Assembly: GCA_013420905.1 (NCBI GenBank)
Contig: JAAXNY010000004.1
Span: 3,968,001-4,032,000, forward strand
Direction: 5' to 3'
DNA from: Collybia mongolica
Taxonomy: Eukaryota > Basidiomycota > Agaricomycetes > Agaricales > Clitocybaceae
Length of the DNA stretch: 64,000 nt
In this document: in pieces, positions 16,010 to 28,651 of the stretch
Layout: each line of letters starts with the position of its first letter
Position numbering within the stretch: the first letter of the stretch is position 1
Position numbers and translations under genes: made by a program
The notes under the pieces: generated by a model
Told to the model about the DNA's origin: nothing
Databases searched by the model: none
The model's input: only the letters and a program-made list of their open reading frames with translations

Positions 16010-19000
16010 ATGGCGGATATAGAGACAGCTGGTGAGGGAGAAAGCGTGCAGGAACCCTCTCACGAAATCACGTCGCCTCGTTCCCGCCGCGTGGGTATTG
16101 CGAGCCCACCCCCGGGGTTTCGACTTTCCACTTCTCCACCTATCCCAGTACGCTCGCCTTTGCGTCCTGTGGGCCGATCGCTTAGCAACGCAAGCACCAG
16201 CACAACCACTAGCACACTGGCCCCGACCACCACTGTCACCACCGTCCGGCCCCAAGGCTTCATCCGGCCCGCAACACCGCCCCTGCTTGACATCGATGAC
16301 TTTGCTGCCATCGTCGAGGACGCCATTCCACACAGTTTCCAGATGCGCCATCGCAGCTTCCTCTCCCTCCCCGGCTCGGACCATCACCCTGCCCCCAAAC
16401 CCCTACCCTTGCGGCCAGACTCGCCCATCAGTGTCTCTCTCGATGACAACCATGAAACAGAAGGCCAGCCTCCGCCACCGTCGTCTATGACAAAGCGACA
16501 GCATGCTCTATTGGAGCTGCTCTCGTCGGAACGTGCCTATGCCTCGGATCTTGCTCTCATTCGCGAAGTTCACATGCCATTAGCACTGGGTAGGTTTGTG
16601 TTATAGCTTCAACATGAGTCTGCTAATATCCCTGTAGGCCAACCGGTACCTCTACACCCTGCCTCCCCATCGCCCCCCAACTCATCTGCATCCTCGTCTC
16701 GCACTTTCTCCACTGCCTCCGACTCATCTTCCTCCACAAATGGTCCACCTATGACTATCGAAGATACTCGTATCATCTTTAACAACATCGCAGAACTCGC
16801 GCTCTTCTCCGATCGGTTTTGTGAAGCTTTAGAACTCGCTCTGGGCTCCTTGTTAGAAGGAGGAGAGGGCGAAGATCGCGTTGGCGCCTTATTCACGGAT
16901 ATCGTGAGACCTTACCCCTATTTCCACATTCGTCCACTAAATTCCCTCAGATACCCGAATTAGAACGACCCTACAAGCAGTACATCACTCGGCATCCCGC
17001 GGCGCTCACACACCTAGGCGCCTTACCCCAAACCCCGGCACTCACCGCATACCTCGCACATACCCAAACTGTCGCCTCATCGCACTCACACGCATGGGAT
17101 CTCGCATCCCTCCTTATCAAACCCGTCCAACGGCTCCTTAAATACCCCTTGCTCCTCGCCGCCATCATTGATGAGACGCCCGACACCCATCCAGACAAGA
17201 TCAACCTCCAAAATGCGCGAAAGAGTATGGAGGAGGTCGCCCGCAACGTCAACGAAGGCCGGCGGCGCGCAGAAGTCGTGAAAGAGGTGCTCACCGCCAA
17301 GAAAAAGGGCGTGAACGTCGGGGTCGCTGCCTCCGTCAACCTTACAAAGATGAAGTCTCTCCGCCACGGCTCCAAACCCCAGCACGTGGGGGACGCCAAT
17401 GGCGAGGCTGCGCAGGTCGAGCGCCTGCATGCCGAGCTCAAACGCATCGACGTGTTCGTTCAGCAGCTGGCGCGGAACATCGTCGACTGGTCCAAGATGA
17501 TGCGCAACGTCATCGCCAACCTCCGCATCTGGGCCATCAGCTTCGGCAAGGTCATCGGCATCTCCTCCGCACAGGGAAGCGAAGCCTTCGACGCCTTCAT
17601 GTCCGTCGTCGCGGACCACCTCACGCCACTCTGCACTACCCTCGAGGAACGCATCAATGACCGCCTCCTCAAGGAAATCGCGCACCTGCTCGCAACGATG
17701 AACCAGCCGCTGAAACTCCTCGCCTCCATGTCCGAGCAGGAGCCCTTCCACTACCACCTCCTCACAATGAACGTCTCCGCCAAGAACCGCCCGCCCGCCG
17801 CGCTCCTCGAGGCGTCGACGAACTACCTCGCCCTCCGTGGCCAGCTCGCCGCCGAGCTCCCGCACTATCTCACCCTCCTCCACCGCGGCCTCGCCGTGTT
17901 CATCCGCAAGCTCGCCGAGATCCAGGCCGCGTTCTGGCAGGACACGCGCGACAACTGGGCCGATCTCTGGGAGATGCTGCGCGTCGAGGGCGAGATGAAT
18001 GCGGGGCATGCGGAGACGGTCGGCGTGTGGCGGATGCGCTGGGCGGACGTCGACGAGGTGATGGGCGCCCTGAATGTCAACCAGGCGAAGAAACTGTATC
18101 AGGACCCGCCTGGGTACCTTGAGTCGCAGGTGCAGGTGCACGCCACCCCCGCGAAGAGATCGGCCCCCGTGGTCAACATGCTCGCTGCTCTGGAACCCGC
18201 GCACGGCGCCGTCGTCGTCCCATACGCCGTCTCCGGCCCGCTTCCGCTCGCCCGTTCGACGAAAACGCGGGCCCGAGGCTCCAGCGACGCATCAGTTGCG
18301 ACGACGTTCACGGCGAAGAGAAGTGATTCCTCTACGACCACGTCAAAGAAGAGCGGGGTGAGGGTCTCGACCGATAGCTTGCCCGTGGGGAAGTCCCCGC
18401 AGAAGAGGAGAACGGAAGAGTTTATCGATTACGTGTCCCATGCGTCTCCTCCAGCCCCAGCAGTCCAGCCGCGGCCGAAGACGGCAATCCCGCGGACGAA
18501 AAGCATGCCTCTTCCGTCAGAACGGACGATGTCCCACAGAAGCTCGGCGTCTTCGAAGACGCTCGTCGGCGGCGAGGGCGACAGCGGGAGCAGCAGTGTG
18601 CGACACTCCCAAGAACTACCTGAGGACCCCGCAGACCGGGGCCGGAGCGCGCGGAAACCCAGCCTCAGGCGCAAGTTCACCGACTCGTTCCGGCAGCGCT
18701 CCCTGTCGAAGAACAACCCCACGCCGTCGAGTCCGATCTCTTTCTTTGACGACTTTGAGGATATCCCGAACTCCCCAGGGTTCCTACCGCCAATACCCCA
18801 CCCCCCGCCCCCACAGACGCCGACGAACGCCTTCACGAGCACTCAGCGCGACAGCTGGGTGACGAAGCGCGCAAAGTACGTGTGTCAAGTGGTACATGGA
18901 TGCCAGCCGCCGGCAGCCGTGTCGTACTTCAGTTTCCCCTTTTTCACACTGGTAGAGGGCCACCTGTATGAAGTGTTGCAAGAGGCAGGACACCCGAGCA

Positions 19001-19128
19001 TCCACCCGAAGCTACCACTGTATGTGGATGACGGGGAAGACTGCTTGTTGCTGTGCAGGGATGAATCTGGAAACGTGGGGTGGGCGTTGGCCAGTTTCCT
19101 GGCGCCGCTAGGGGTGACGCCCGACTGA
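16010..19128 (+). CDS. Rho guanine-nucleotide exchange factor, DH-BAR-SH3
   Basis: Three exons, 16010-16589, 16638-16903 and 16951-19128, keep frame; 1,007 residues. A Pro/Ser/Thr-rich N-terminus of 160 residues precedes a DbI-homology (DH) domain (about 160-390) with the typical first helix (RQHALLELLSSERAYASDL) and the conserved LLIKPVQRLLKYPLLL helix. A BAR domain follows (about 436-660; helical, QVERLHAELKRIDVFVQQL..FGKVIGIS..). After a Ser-rich, basic linker an SH3 domain closes the protein (about 922-1007; AKYVCQVV..FTLVEGHLYEVLQEA..GNVGWALASFLAPL). No PH domain is seen after the DH domain; the BAR domain takes its place, as in animal Tuba and fission yeast Gef1. Such proteins activate Cdc42/Rho GTPases at curved membrane and direct polarised growth or septation. 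Target GTPase is inferred. Confidence 0.9.
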
Positions 19129-19431
19129 TATATGATTTTGCTTTCTTTTGGTCTTATGCGCTCAGATTTTGTCAGTGCTGTTTGTATATCTTGTACATGT
19201 GCGATACTTTCTCTTCCATCTTCCAATGTATCACCTGCATTTCATCCCCTATGGACAAATACACCAACATGTTATGGAATTGCCTTTGGAACCCAATAAT
19301 ACAACCATTTCAAAAACTATGAGAACAATGAGACATGCAGAGCAAGAAAGCAAGTAGATACATGGATATAAGGAGTCGACTCGTACAGCCCAGAATAGAT
19401 TGTCCGTTCACTACTATAAATTGATGAAAAC
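19129..19431. other. convergent 3' region
   Basis: About 300 AT-rich bases between the stop codons of the RhoGEF and the convergent oxidoreductase. It should contain both polyadenylation regions; an AATAAT at about 19293-19300 on the plus strand is a possible signal. No gene. Confidence 0.4.
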
Positions 19432-22016
19432 TTAGTCATGTGAAGCTCCGATGAACGGTGGCGTAGGTGGCTCGTGCGTGTGTGCTTCCACGGTTTCGCC
19501 GTCCGCGTTTAACGGCCAAAAGGTGTTCTTGAAGAGGTTCTTCGGGTCGTACATCCGCTTGATCTCGCATAGGCGATCCCAGTTATCCCCGAAGCAAGCT
19601 TTGACGCGCTCTGCTGATTCATGGCGACCAAGGAACTGATATCAACAAACAGTAAGCGACCCCGTTTGACACTGGTCTATATTTCACTCACACTAGGGAA
19701 CGGTCCACCCTGATGGACAGGCTTCAGAGTGCCGGCAATCCACTAAAATATGATAGCGTGAATAAATGCGGGGGAGATTCCGAACCTCGACTCACTTCTT
19801 CCGCAGAATCAACGCAACGATCATCATCGATATCCATTTCCCATTGATGGAGAGCAGCAACTGTAAACAATGCTTCCCGTTGTGACTTCGGGACGCAGTT
19901 ATCTTCGTAATCAACGATTGCCCCGCCGGCAAGCTCGAAAAGCCACGCTAAATGCGTGGAATAAGGATATACTTTGGTTCTAGATTTTCGTGGAAACTTA
20001 CTGCATCCCACGGGGGTTTCGGCAAACTGGAGGACAGTCTGGTTGATCACGTCATCCGGTAAGGAGGAGATAAGAGTAGAACGGATGAACCACTGCCTTC
20101 CAGCTGGAACAAGAGGTAAGATCAGAAGGTCATGCCAGAATTTTAAACGCAAATTACCTTTGCCGCGTAGAACCTGTGCGACACTGTCTTGTTGATGGAG
20201 GAAACTTTTCTCATCAACCTCATTGAGCAAACAGCGCTCTCCATCCCAGGACGAGATTGCGGCCAAGTACTCCTGTCCCTTCTCCTTCGGTCCAACGTAG
20301 CACATCTGGATAACAGCCAAAGAGTCTTTGCCTTTGGGCCCAGCGGTAAGAAGTACATTAGCATAAAGCTCTCGTGGAGCTCCTTTGACACAATCGCGGA
20401 AATGTTTAATCAAGGATGGCGTAGTCGCTCGGTTAAATCGGCTTTCAATGTAAGTCAATCAACGGGAACAACGAGGAACAACTAATCACCCACTATATAA
20501 GGTTTCCTGCGAACACCAGAGGTACAGGAAATGCTTTAGCTTTGTAGCGCGTGGCCACACCAAGGCTAGGTCCCGCTCCCCGAAGAGCCCACCATAGATC
20601 TGAAACATCGATAAGCATGGGGCTGAGGATGGGGGGCGGAAGACAATACCAGGATAATCGTTCTCGTTAACGACCACGATGCGTCCGTCCGCAAGCACCA
20701 TTTCGACTTCCACAAGGTTATCGATACTAAGCCCGCGCATGCGGCTCAGGAAACCAAAGCCTCCTAGGAGCATGATGGAAGAGCCTACAGGGTGCGCTGA
20801 ACTGGAGCAAAGAAGGTCGTTGAGGCCATGTCATGAAGATCGCAACATAGAAATTACTTACAAAGGGACGTGGTACGGAATTCCATCCCCGCCATTGACA
20901 GAATCCTTGGCTTCAAGTTTGTGCTGAGCAGTATAGGTGTCGATTTCTTTCTGTCTCATCCCCGCGCCGAACGTCACGAAAGCGTAAGGATGTATTGGTT
21001 CACCATGAGGCTGCCCTTGTTTACTGAACAATGGGTTATTGCTACCCCATGATCTAAGCATCGACTGGGGCGCGAATGGGGCTTGCATGATGTTGGGTGG
21101 AGCTGCCGAGGAGAACTGGGTGGTGTTCGGGTTGTTGAGATAACCAAAAGGATCCGCTGAACGAATAGGCACTGAACTGCCGGGACGGCTCGATAGTACA
21201 CTAGAAGGTGGCGATGGCGTTGTGACCACAATTGAGGAGTTGGATATATTCCTGGAGGCGCCGGGATCAACCTCTGATGTAGATGAAGCCGAGTTTGAGT
21301 CTGAATCATTAGATATCTGACGCTCAGCCAGGACTGTTGAAAATGAACTAGAAGAGACTTCGGGATCAAGGCGCCGACGAACGAGGGGAGGCGGGCCATC
21401 TTTCGGTAGTGCAGACAGAGTAGGCCCGCGAAGGAAAGTCGCAACCGCTTGCGATGCCAAGTCGTACCGACGCAATTCAGCGTCATCCTCTCTCCGTCGT
21501 TTGCTGAAACTGGTGGAATCGGAGGAGACGGCTTTCTTTCCCTTACTGTTGGCTGATGCGACCTCCTTAAGGCTCGTGAAGGATCCATCGGCATGAGGCG
21601 GCTCAATGTCGACCTCGACAAGCTTGCTCAGGTCGACGATAATATCTCCACCGATGGCCCATCCGGCAGTCCCATATCCCCCTGCCTTTATTGACGGAGA
21701 GAGGGAATGTTTGGAGCAGAACAGAATTATTCTGTAAGGCGTCGTGATTAGAACGAGCACTAAATATGAAGGCTTGATAGGCTCACATGCTGACGTCTTC
21801 CGCATCCAGCGGACAGGCGACTGCTTTGGAGACACATGTAACGTTACCGTTGAATACCGTAGAGTAGTCGTTAAATCTGTTTGATTTTCTAAGTACACAA
21901 AGTCGAGTCGGATATTCAGTATTCATGACTTACCCTGTTTCGCCCCTAAGGTAGACTGGACCTCGGATAGAAGCTCCTAGCTCTTCATACAAAGCATGTG
22001 GCAGGGGTGTAGACAT
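19432..22016 (-). CDS. FAD-linked oxidoreductase with Ser-rich insertion
   Basis: Ten exons keep frame: 22016-21934, 21876-21787, 21731-20862, 20801-20650, 20599-20494, 20441-20158, 20103-20002, 19947-19796, 19742-19692, 19635-19432; 697 residues. It is a PCMH/FAD_binding_4 enzyme of the berberine-bridge type: FNDYSTVFNGNVTCVSKAV, then IKAGGYGTAGWAIGGDIIVD, then FSAHPVGSSIMLLGGFGF and LSIDNLVEVEMVLADG, DLWWALRGAGPSLGV, and the BBE C-terminal block (CFGDNWDRLCEIKRMYDPKNLF). Between IIVDLSKLVEVDIE and the second half of the FAD fold (about residues 110-330) sits a hydrophilic, Ser/Pro-rich, partly basic insertion absent from classical members. The position normally held by the flavin-linking His (GGH) is Tyr (GGY). 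There is no obvious signal peptide, so a cytosolic enzyme is likely. Substrate unknown. Confidence 0.9.
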
Positions 22017-25000
22017 CTGAAATAAATTGGGTAGTGGGTAGTTGGGTACTGGCCTTGGAGGTCAAATCCAGCCCAAATTTATACGTCGGGGATGGAGTTA
22101 AGCGTGTTGGAGTAACTCAAGACAAGGTACTATATTTATAAACTCCGCGGCTACCTCTTATTCCTATAATGGGTAAAGTCGATAAATTGTGTTTGAATCT
22201 AATGGGTCTCTTAGAGATGCGAAGAGATCCGTCAAAAAATTCAGATTCGTCCTGCCAAGTGGGTAATCGAGAGATCCAGCAACGTTGCCCGCCCCTGGCT
22301 CGGATTTCATCTCCGTTACCTTCTTTCAATCTCAACGAGCACCTCATGTACAGCGTCCACGACGTTTCTGTTTAATCGTCCTACCTATTTCCAGAAAAAA
22401 ATTCTACCCGTTTACATTTAGTCTCTCGTACGGAATTCCCTACATTGAATTCAAACCGGGGGGAGGGGAGGGGGGCGTGTGGCAACATGCTGTGGGCGAT
22501 GATTTTGAGCAAACATATCATTATACTTTACCACGTATTATACGATAGTTAAATTTATTTAAATAGCTTGAGTACCAAATACTACAATGGGTCTTCCATT
22601 TTTCAGTGGACCTCCGCGTAATATGCGCCCATCATTTCATTAGAGCGTGAACAACGGAAACGAGTCAAGCTTTGTGGGGGCAAGATTTATTTGTATTAGA
22701 ATAAGGTACCTGGTAGGGTAATGTTGGCACATGGACCTTCGGGCAGGAGGCAGGACTTCTCTACGTGGCCACACATTGTCCACTTCAATTACATATTCAT
22801 ATAAAATATCATTCGAGGACACGAGTTTGTACAAGGTTTGGATGCTTTTCTTTCACTTCTTTATCCCATGGAAAAGGTAAGGAGACCCTGCAATACGCGG
22901 CTATCAAACTAGACATAATCTAAAGGCCGCGTGTCGAACGTACTCATTGAAAATCCTGCGTCAAATTGGTCAAATGTATCTTTTCCCCAGATCTGCAAGT
23001 TTTTGTTCATTTGCGTAGAAATCGGAGCGAATTTATTGTATGACGGCCGCTGGTAATAGTAGAGTGGCTTGTACATCAGACTGTACGGTCCTGAGTGTTA
23101 CCTTGATGGTGAGTACTTTTGGAAAATAGGATCACATCTGTCGTTACAGATCAAATAAAAAAATTTCAGGACGGAGGGAAGTCATGGCGTTGTGGTATCT
23201 TCGACTGTGAGGACTTGATCCGAGGTGTCGGCGGAGCTGTGTTTCCGCGAGGCCACAGGTACTGCACTTACCCTGCTCACCAAATTTGCAAGGGTCAGAT
23301 GGTTACACACACCCACAAGGCCTTGTCACCGGGGACCTTGAAGGTAGCCAGCAAAACAGCTCGTCGTCACCAGGAAAATTTTCACCGCAGTCCAAAAATT
23401 TCATCCTTTTCACTTACCAAGTAAGCACACACACCTTCATCTTGATCAGTCGTGTGTTGAACCCGTCCATCTGATGGCTCCTGAAATTGACAGATGGGTC
23501 ATGCTCGTGGCTATTGTCGATGACGTTGTAAGCATCAAGATTCTACTTCTCATGCCTTGTATCCGCCGTGTGATTGTGAAGTAGCCTTTATGGGGAGGTT
23601 TTCGTTCACGGTTCGTCACTTCGACAATGTTTTTCCGGACGATCGTGTTTGATTTTCGGGGTGTTCGGAGAGAAGAGTTTCATTGAAGTGAGGATTGCGT
23701 CATTACCCTAGTACACTTCGAATTACGGGCAATATCATTCGGAAGTTTTGTAATTTTCGCGTCCATGATTTCACTACAAGCCATCCCAGATCCATGCTGT
23801 ATGAGCCAGGGCAAAAAATCCCAGTTTGATATCCGCCAATGCGGATTCCGCGAACGCTCGGCAGCTCTTTAATGCAGGTATATCCCTAGCCTAACCTTTG
23901 CCACTTTCAAAAGAAGCCCGCGAAGCTATTCGTTGCAAAATCGGAGCCGAAGCGTCTGGAATCGAAGCACAGTGAGTTGAGGTCATCAAAGAACTGTTAA
24001 CTTCAAGTCCCTGTCTCCGGCGTTCGAAATGTACTGTAAAGAGGGCTTGTCTTGCTTTCGATATCACGGACTGGCCCGCCCCATAGTATAATCCGTACCC
24101 ACGCGGTCGGGGACGTCATACATAAGTTCTAGCAGGACCAACAATCAAGGTCTAGTGGCAAGTCAACATTTTGAAAGGGGTTAGCCATCCCGCGGGCCAC
24201 ATTTCTCCCTGAATGGCCATATGTTGTGCGCAGTATTCATTTCGTCAACCCCGCCGCAGGGTGACTCGTGAGTGCCTTGAAATTTATCGTAAACGTCAAA
24301 TGAGAACTGTCACTGAGAATTCATGTGCTACGTACAGAGTTCCTTACGAATTATAGTCTGCTGAACGCCGTTCAATACATTTAAAATTTCAGCTCAGGCT
24401 TGGCGGCTCCAGCGCTGACAGTTTCGTCGGTTTTTTCTAGAGTGCCGGAGAACGTGTATCCCTGCCCTATGCCCCATATTTCCACAAATCTATCGTGTTG
24501 ACACAAGTCGTTAAGTCCCATCACTGCCTCAAGCGAGTTTTCAGGGTAGATAGGCACACAGGGGAAAAAGTCAGGGAAAACGTTTTCGGGCTAGTGCCTC
24601 CCGAGGTCCTGATTGTGGAGCTCTAACCCATGCCTTCGCGGTTAGGTCCATTCATGAACTTCGGCAGTTTTACGTGAATTGGCGCCCAAAAAAACAGGTC
24701 GGGTTAGACGAACGGTTGGGGTTCACCTGGAACGTGCAAGAAATTCATGGAAGGATCCTAAGGCCTAAGGTAAAGGGTGGTAATTAGTACAACGTTAACG
24801 TTTAGGAAGTTTTCGGGATTAGCTAATATAACCTCGAATGGCTGTTAATGACTTTATGTAATCTTATCTTATCCAAACTGATGGAAACTTCATCAGTAAC
24901 TAGCAGAAAGAAGTAGGTTTTCAACGAGGGTCTAAGTAAAATGGTAGTCTGTTGGAGTTGTTAGTGCACGTTTGCGAGATGGTCAGCTAAATCTCACGGG

Positions 25001-25863
25001 TCATTCCACAAACCAAAGCAGAAAAAGGGCTTCTATGTGCGGGTTTCTTCATGCTAACGCGCTGCGAAGTGAGTAGCTTGACAAAGATGTCCAACAAGAA
25101 CCTTCGAGAAAAATCAGAATTATCTAGGGAGTTCCCGTAACACAGCCAAAAGTCGCCGATTGCTGCATAACAGGATCAAATACTGAAGCCAGGGTCGGCG
25201 GCTAATACTGAGTTATGATCACCCTTTATCACTTGTGAACCGGACAATGTACGCCCCTGCACCAATCTTCTTCGATACTCGCCTATCGAAGAAACGGCCT
25301 GTACTGCTCCCGTGTCTTTCGAGTTTGTACAGGTAGTTTAGTTATGTTGCAACCCCGACTATCATTTACAGGGTAGTTCCGTCATAGAGAAGAGAGATTC
25401 AGGGAGAGCCCTCCGTGTAGCAGAATGTATGACAGCGATGTTGCTTTGCAAACCTCGGGTTGCTCATGGGGGAGCCTTGAACGGGGATGGTATGTTCGCA
25501 TAATCAGAATTTTTTTTCAATTCCACGAAAGCAAAAGGGGGGGGGGGACCGGAACGTGGTGGTTATCCCACAGGCTGACTAATCCGGTGTCATCCCTAAT
25601 ATAACTTGATAAAAACTTTTCCTTTTCATGATCTTCGGATTACTTTCAGTAAATTTGCCAACGGGGAAAACATATACTTATAAAACTTCTCGCCATCGTG
25701 ATCTAAATACAGATTGAATCCGTTATAGGCGGAGGAGCGGGCCGTCTGTTGTCGGCCCGGACATCCCGGACCATCCGCTTTCCAAAAAACGAGCTGTATA
25801 AAAGGTGGGAAGTTTCAAAAATTCATTGACGTATCCACCGACTTATCTCCCAATAAACCAATA
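22017..25863. other. 3.8-kb stretch without a recognised gene
   Basis: No protein family, tRNA or transposon hallmark seen. All frames are short (longest 101 codons at 23119-23424, no motif). Homopolymer runs occur, for instance G runs near 22459-22475 and a G10 run near 25539. CpG is not depleted here, unlike at 50.6-55.9 kb. The last 80 bases form the promoter of the aldo-keto reductase. Confidence 0.4.
25797..25804 (+). promoter_or_regulatory. TATA box of the aldo-keto reductase
   Basis: TATAAAAG, a perfect TATA box, 60 bases before the ATG at 25864; spacing allows a 5' leader of about 30 bases. Confidence 0.6.
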
Positions 25864-27168
25864 ATGTCATTCAGGAAGCAAATCAAACTGTCCTCTGGCA
25901 CCGCCATTCCCCAGATCGGCCTTGGGACGTGGATGTCAAAGCCCAAAGAAGTCGAGCTCGCGGTATGTCCACACTTCCTTCGGGCTTGATCTTGCTTTAG
26001 GGGGGATCTAATCAGGATGTACCCCTTGAATTAGGTCGAGTACGCCGTGAGGCATGGGTACCGCCATCTCGATCTCGCGATGGTCTATGGAAATCAAGAA
26101 GAGGTCGGCACCGCGCTCAAGAAAGTTATTCCATCTGTGGTCAAGCGTGAAGAGCTGTTCATGACATCGAAACTCTGGAACTCGTCCCACCAACCTGCAG
26201 AGGTTGAGAAGGAGCTTGATGCAACTTTAAAACAACTTGGCACAGACTATGTTGATCTATACTGTATGTGTCAACCTTCTCTGGGTACGAAATGAAAACT
26301 AAATGAGATGATCAAGTGATCCATTGGGCCGTTGCATTCACTCCTGGAAATGGCCTCTATCCTCCACATCCCACTATCCCAGGTGAGGTTGAACTTGACA
26401 CTGAGACGAGTCTGGTCGATACCTGGAAGGCGATGATTGCGTTGCCGAAATCCAAGGTAAATCAAGCTGATATATTGAATATCAAATACCTACCCATTTT
26501 TCCCAGGTTCGAGCGATCGGTGTATGCAATTTGAGGGTCGAACAATTGAAGGGACTTATTGATGCTACTGGCATCGTACCCGTAAGTCGTCTGCACGTTG
26601 GATGTGAACGTAGGTGTGACGTCCTATGGACAGGCCGTGAACCAAATCGAGGCGCACCCCCTGCTGCCACAAGACGAGCTTGTGTCGTTTTGCAATGAAA
26701 AGGGAATCCACATTACAGCATATAGCCCTCTCGGAAATAACTGTAGGTCTCACCCCTCGTGGACTTTGCAGTAGAGACTTATACTTGTATCTAAAGTGGT
26801 CGGCAAGCCCAAGCTCACAGACCACCCTGTTGTCGAGGAAGTCGCGAAGAAGTTGGGTGCGACCACGGCACAGGTCCTGGTTGCATGGGGAGCATACAGA
26901 GGATACTCTGTGATCCCCAAGAGTGTCCAAGAGGAGCGAATCGTTTCCAACTTCAAACAAGTTGAGCTAAGTCAGGAGGATTATGAAAAGATTACTGCTA
27001 TCGGACGCGGAAACTATACCAGGTGCGCTTTAGTGCCATGGTGTGCGTTTCATCCTGACGCCACCCTGCAGATATAACATTCCCTTTACGTATACCCCCA
27101 AGTGGGACGTGAACCTGTTCGACGAGCCTATCGAGAAGGTCGCTGGCTTCAAGCCCAAGCTCCATTGA
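25864..27168 (+). CDS. NADPH-dependent aldo-keto reductase
   Basis: Seven exons keep frame: 25864-25962, 26035-26263, 26317-26456, 26507-26581, 26634-26742, 26797-27022, 27072-27168; 324 residues, the normal AKR length. The start follows AKR convention ([16 protein letters not shown]). The catalytic tetrad is complete: Asp46 and Tyr51 ([11 protein letters not shown]), Lys79 (TSKLWN) and His112 (LIHWAV). Further markers are [32 protein letters not shown] and the cofactor loop [15 protein letters not shown]. It resembles the fungal GCY1/glycerol dehydrogenase-like and xylose-reductase-like group, cytosolic reductases of aldehydes and keto groups; the natural substrate cannot be read from sequence. 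The usual Pro in IHWP is Ala here. A strong TATA box suggests regulated expression. Confidence 0.93.
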
Positions 27169-28651
27169 GCATGTCTGCTGGGGATCATGAACCCTTGACC
27201 ATCAATGAGCGAGTAATTATTCATCAATTATGGGACGAGACGAAATATCAGTCTATACTTATCGATAACAACCGGGTTGAATTCAGTTTTCAACTATCAA
27301 GGAAAGAGTGTTGGGCTGGGGATTTTGTTATGTGTTCATTCATAGGGCATGTTCGATAGTCATTTAAATTCAACTACAGAGTGATGGCAGTGTACCAAGT
27401 CACATGCCTGAATGAGTTGACCCACTTTGCATTCATATTGATCTTTGCGAGAGACAGAGACACAGGTCTGTATGCGTTGGTGACCGACTATCATCCCCAA
27501 TATACACTGTTGAGAAACGCACAAGAACTAGGCTGTGCTGAAAAAGTTTATGAATGGGGAGCTAAATTTGGGTAATGACCGACTTTTCATAGAAATTGAA
27601 AAGGAAAAATTTCAGCTTTCGTCAGTGTTTGTATTTGCCACTAACTGGATCCCAAGACATTGAATGTTCAGTGGAGTAGAAGCAGGAGTCAAAGGCGGGG
27701 AATCGTCCTATCTACTGTGGAGTGGTGTAGGACAAAGTTTGTCATCGGTATAAAAAAAGAACGCATCGAACATCGATTTACGTACCTAAACATTCTCGCG
27801 CACCAAAATAATGCAGTAAATTTAGTAAACCTATTCTGAGTATTGCAAATTGATCAGTTTAACGGAACCGGTCGAGTATCAGTTTTGATTTGCTAAATAA
27901 ACAGAACACTACTGTAATATCGAGTTTTCTTGCTCAGGATCCAAGTCTATTTCCAGGGGAACCAACCTGCGATTCCACCTCCGACAGGTACTTTTTCAGT
28001 TTGTCGGAAGACTGGCATTCTTAATCCGGTTGTATGGCTACGAGGATGTGGGTTACCTTCTGTGGTTCAAGCTCGAATAACGAGCAGGTTCGATGTATAG
28101 GGGGTTTTTGGAGTCAAGAAGATGGTGTGCAGTTATTACGCAAGAATCTAACCCGCACTCCACGCAGGGAGCTGGCGTTGGAGGAATTGCGGCTCGAGGT
28201 CTTGAGGGATTGTCAGTGCTCGTATACGGAACGAGGTTCACCTTTGATTTTTGTATTTGTCAAAGTGACCTAGACAAAGGGCAACGAAGTCACTGCTGAG
28301 CGCTGAGCGCTGGGGCGTGAGGCCCAAAGTCCTGCTGCGACTATAGCAAAAGCAAAGGCAAGGCTGTGGGCACAACAACGATACATATATCAGCTATTAC
28401 ACAAACAACGAAATACGTTTCTTCTTTCCCACCAACAACCGTCTGACGTCTCATTTCTCTGCTCTCACCTCTCTGATACATGGATACACCTATGCCGTTC
28501 AAGAAGTGTACACCAAAGAGTCAGTGCGCGCATTTGTAGGTTGCTTCTCGGGTTTAATCCATGGTTGGGAATTTCCGACCCTCGAAAATGAAGCTCCACA
28601 TGTCAATCGATTAACGCCAACGAACACTGATACCCCAAAATTCTACAAAAC
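27169..28651. other. intergenic, no gene recognised
   Basis: Short frames only (for example 28034-28273 plus, overlapped by a minus-strand frame). No motif supports any of them. Confidence 0.4.

Noticed and set aside
17086..18204. 372-codon open frame on the minus strand
   Set aside because: Lies antisense to the DH-BAR region of the RhoGEF; its sequence is His/Arg/Val-rich as expected from a GC-rich complementary strand and has no motif.
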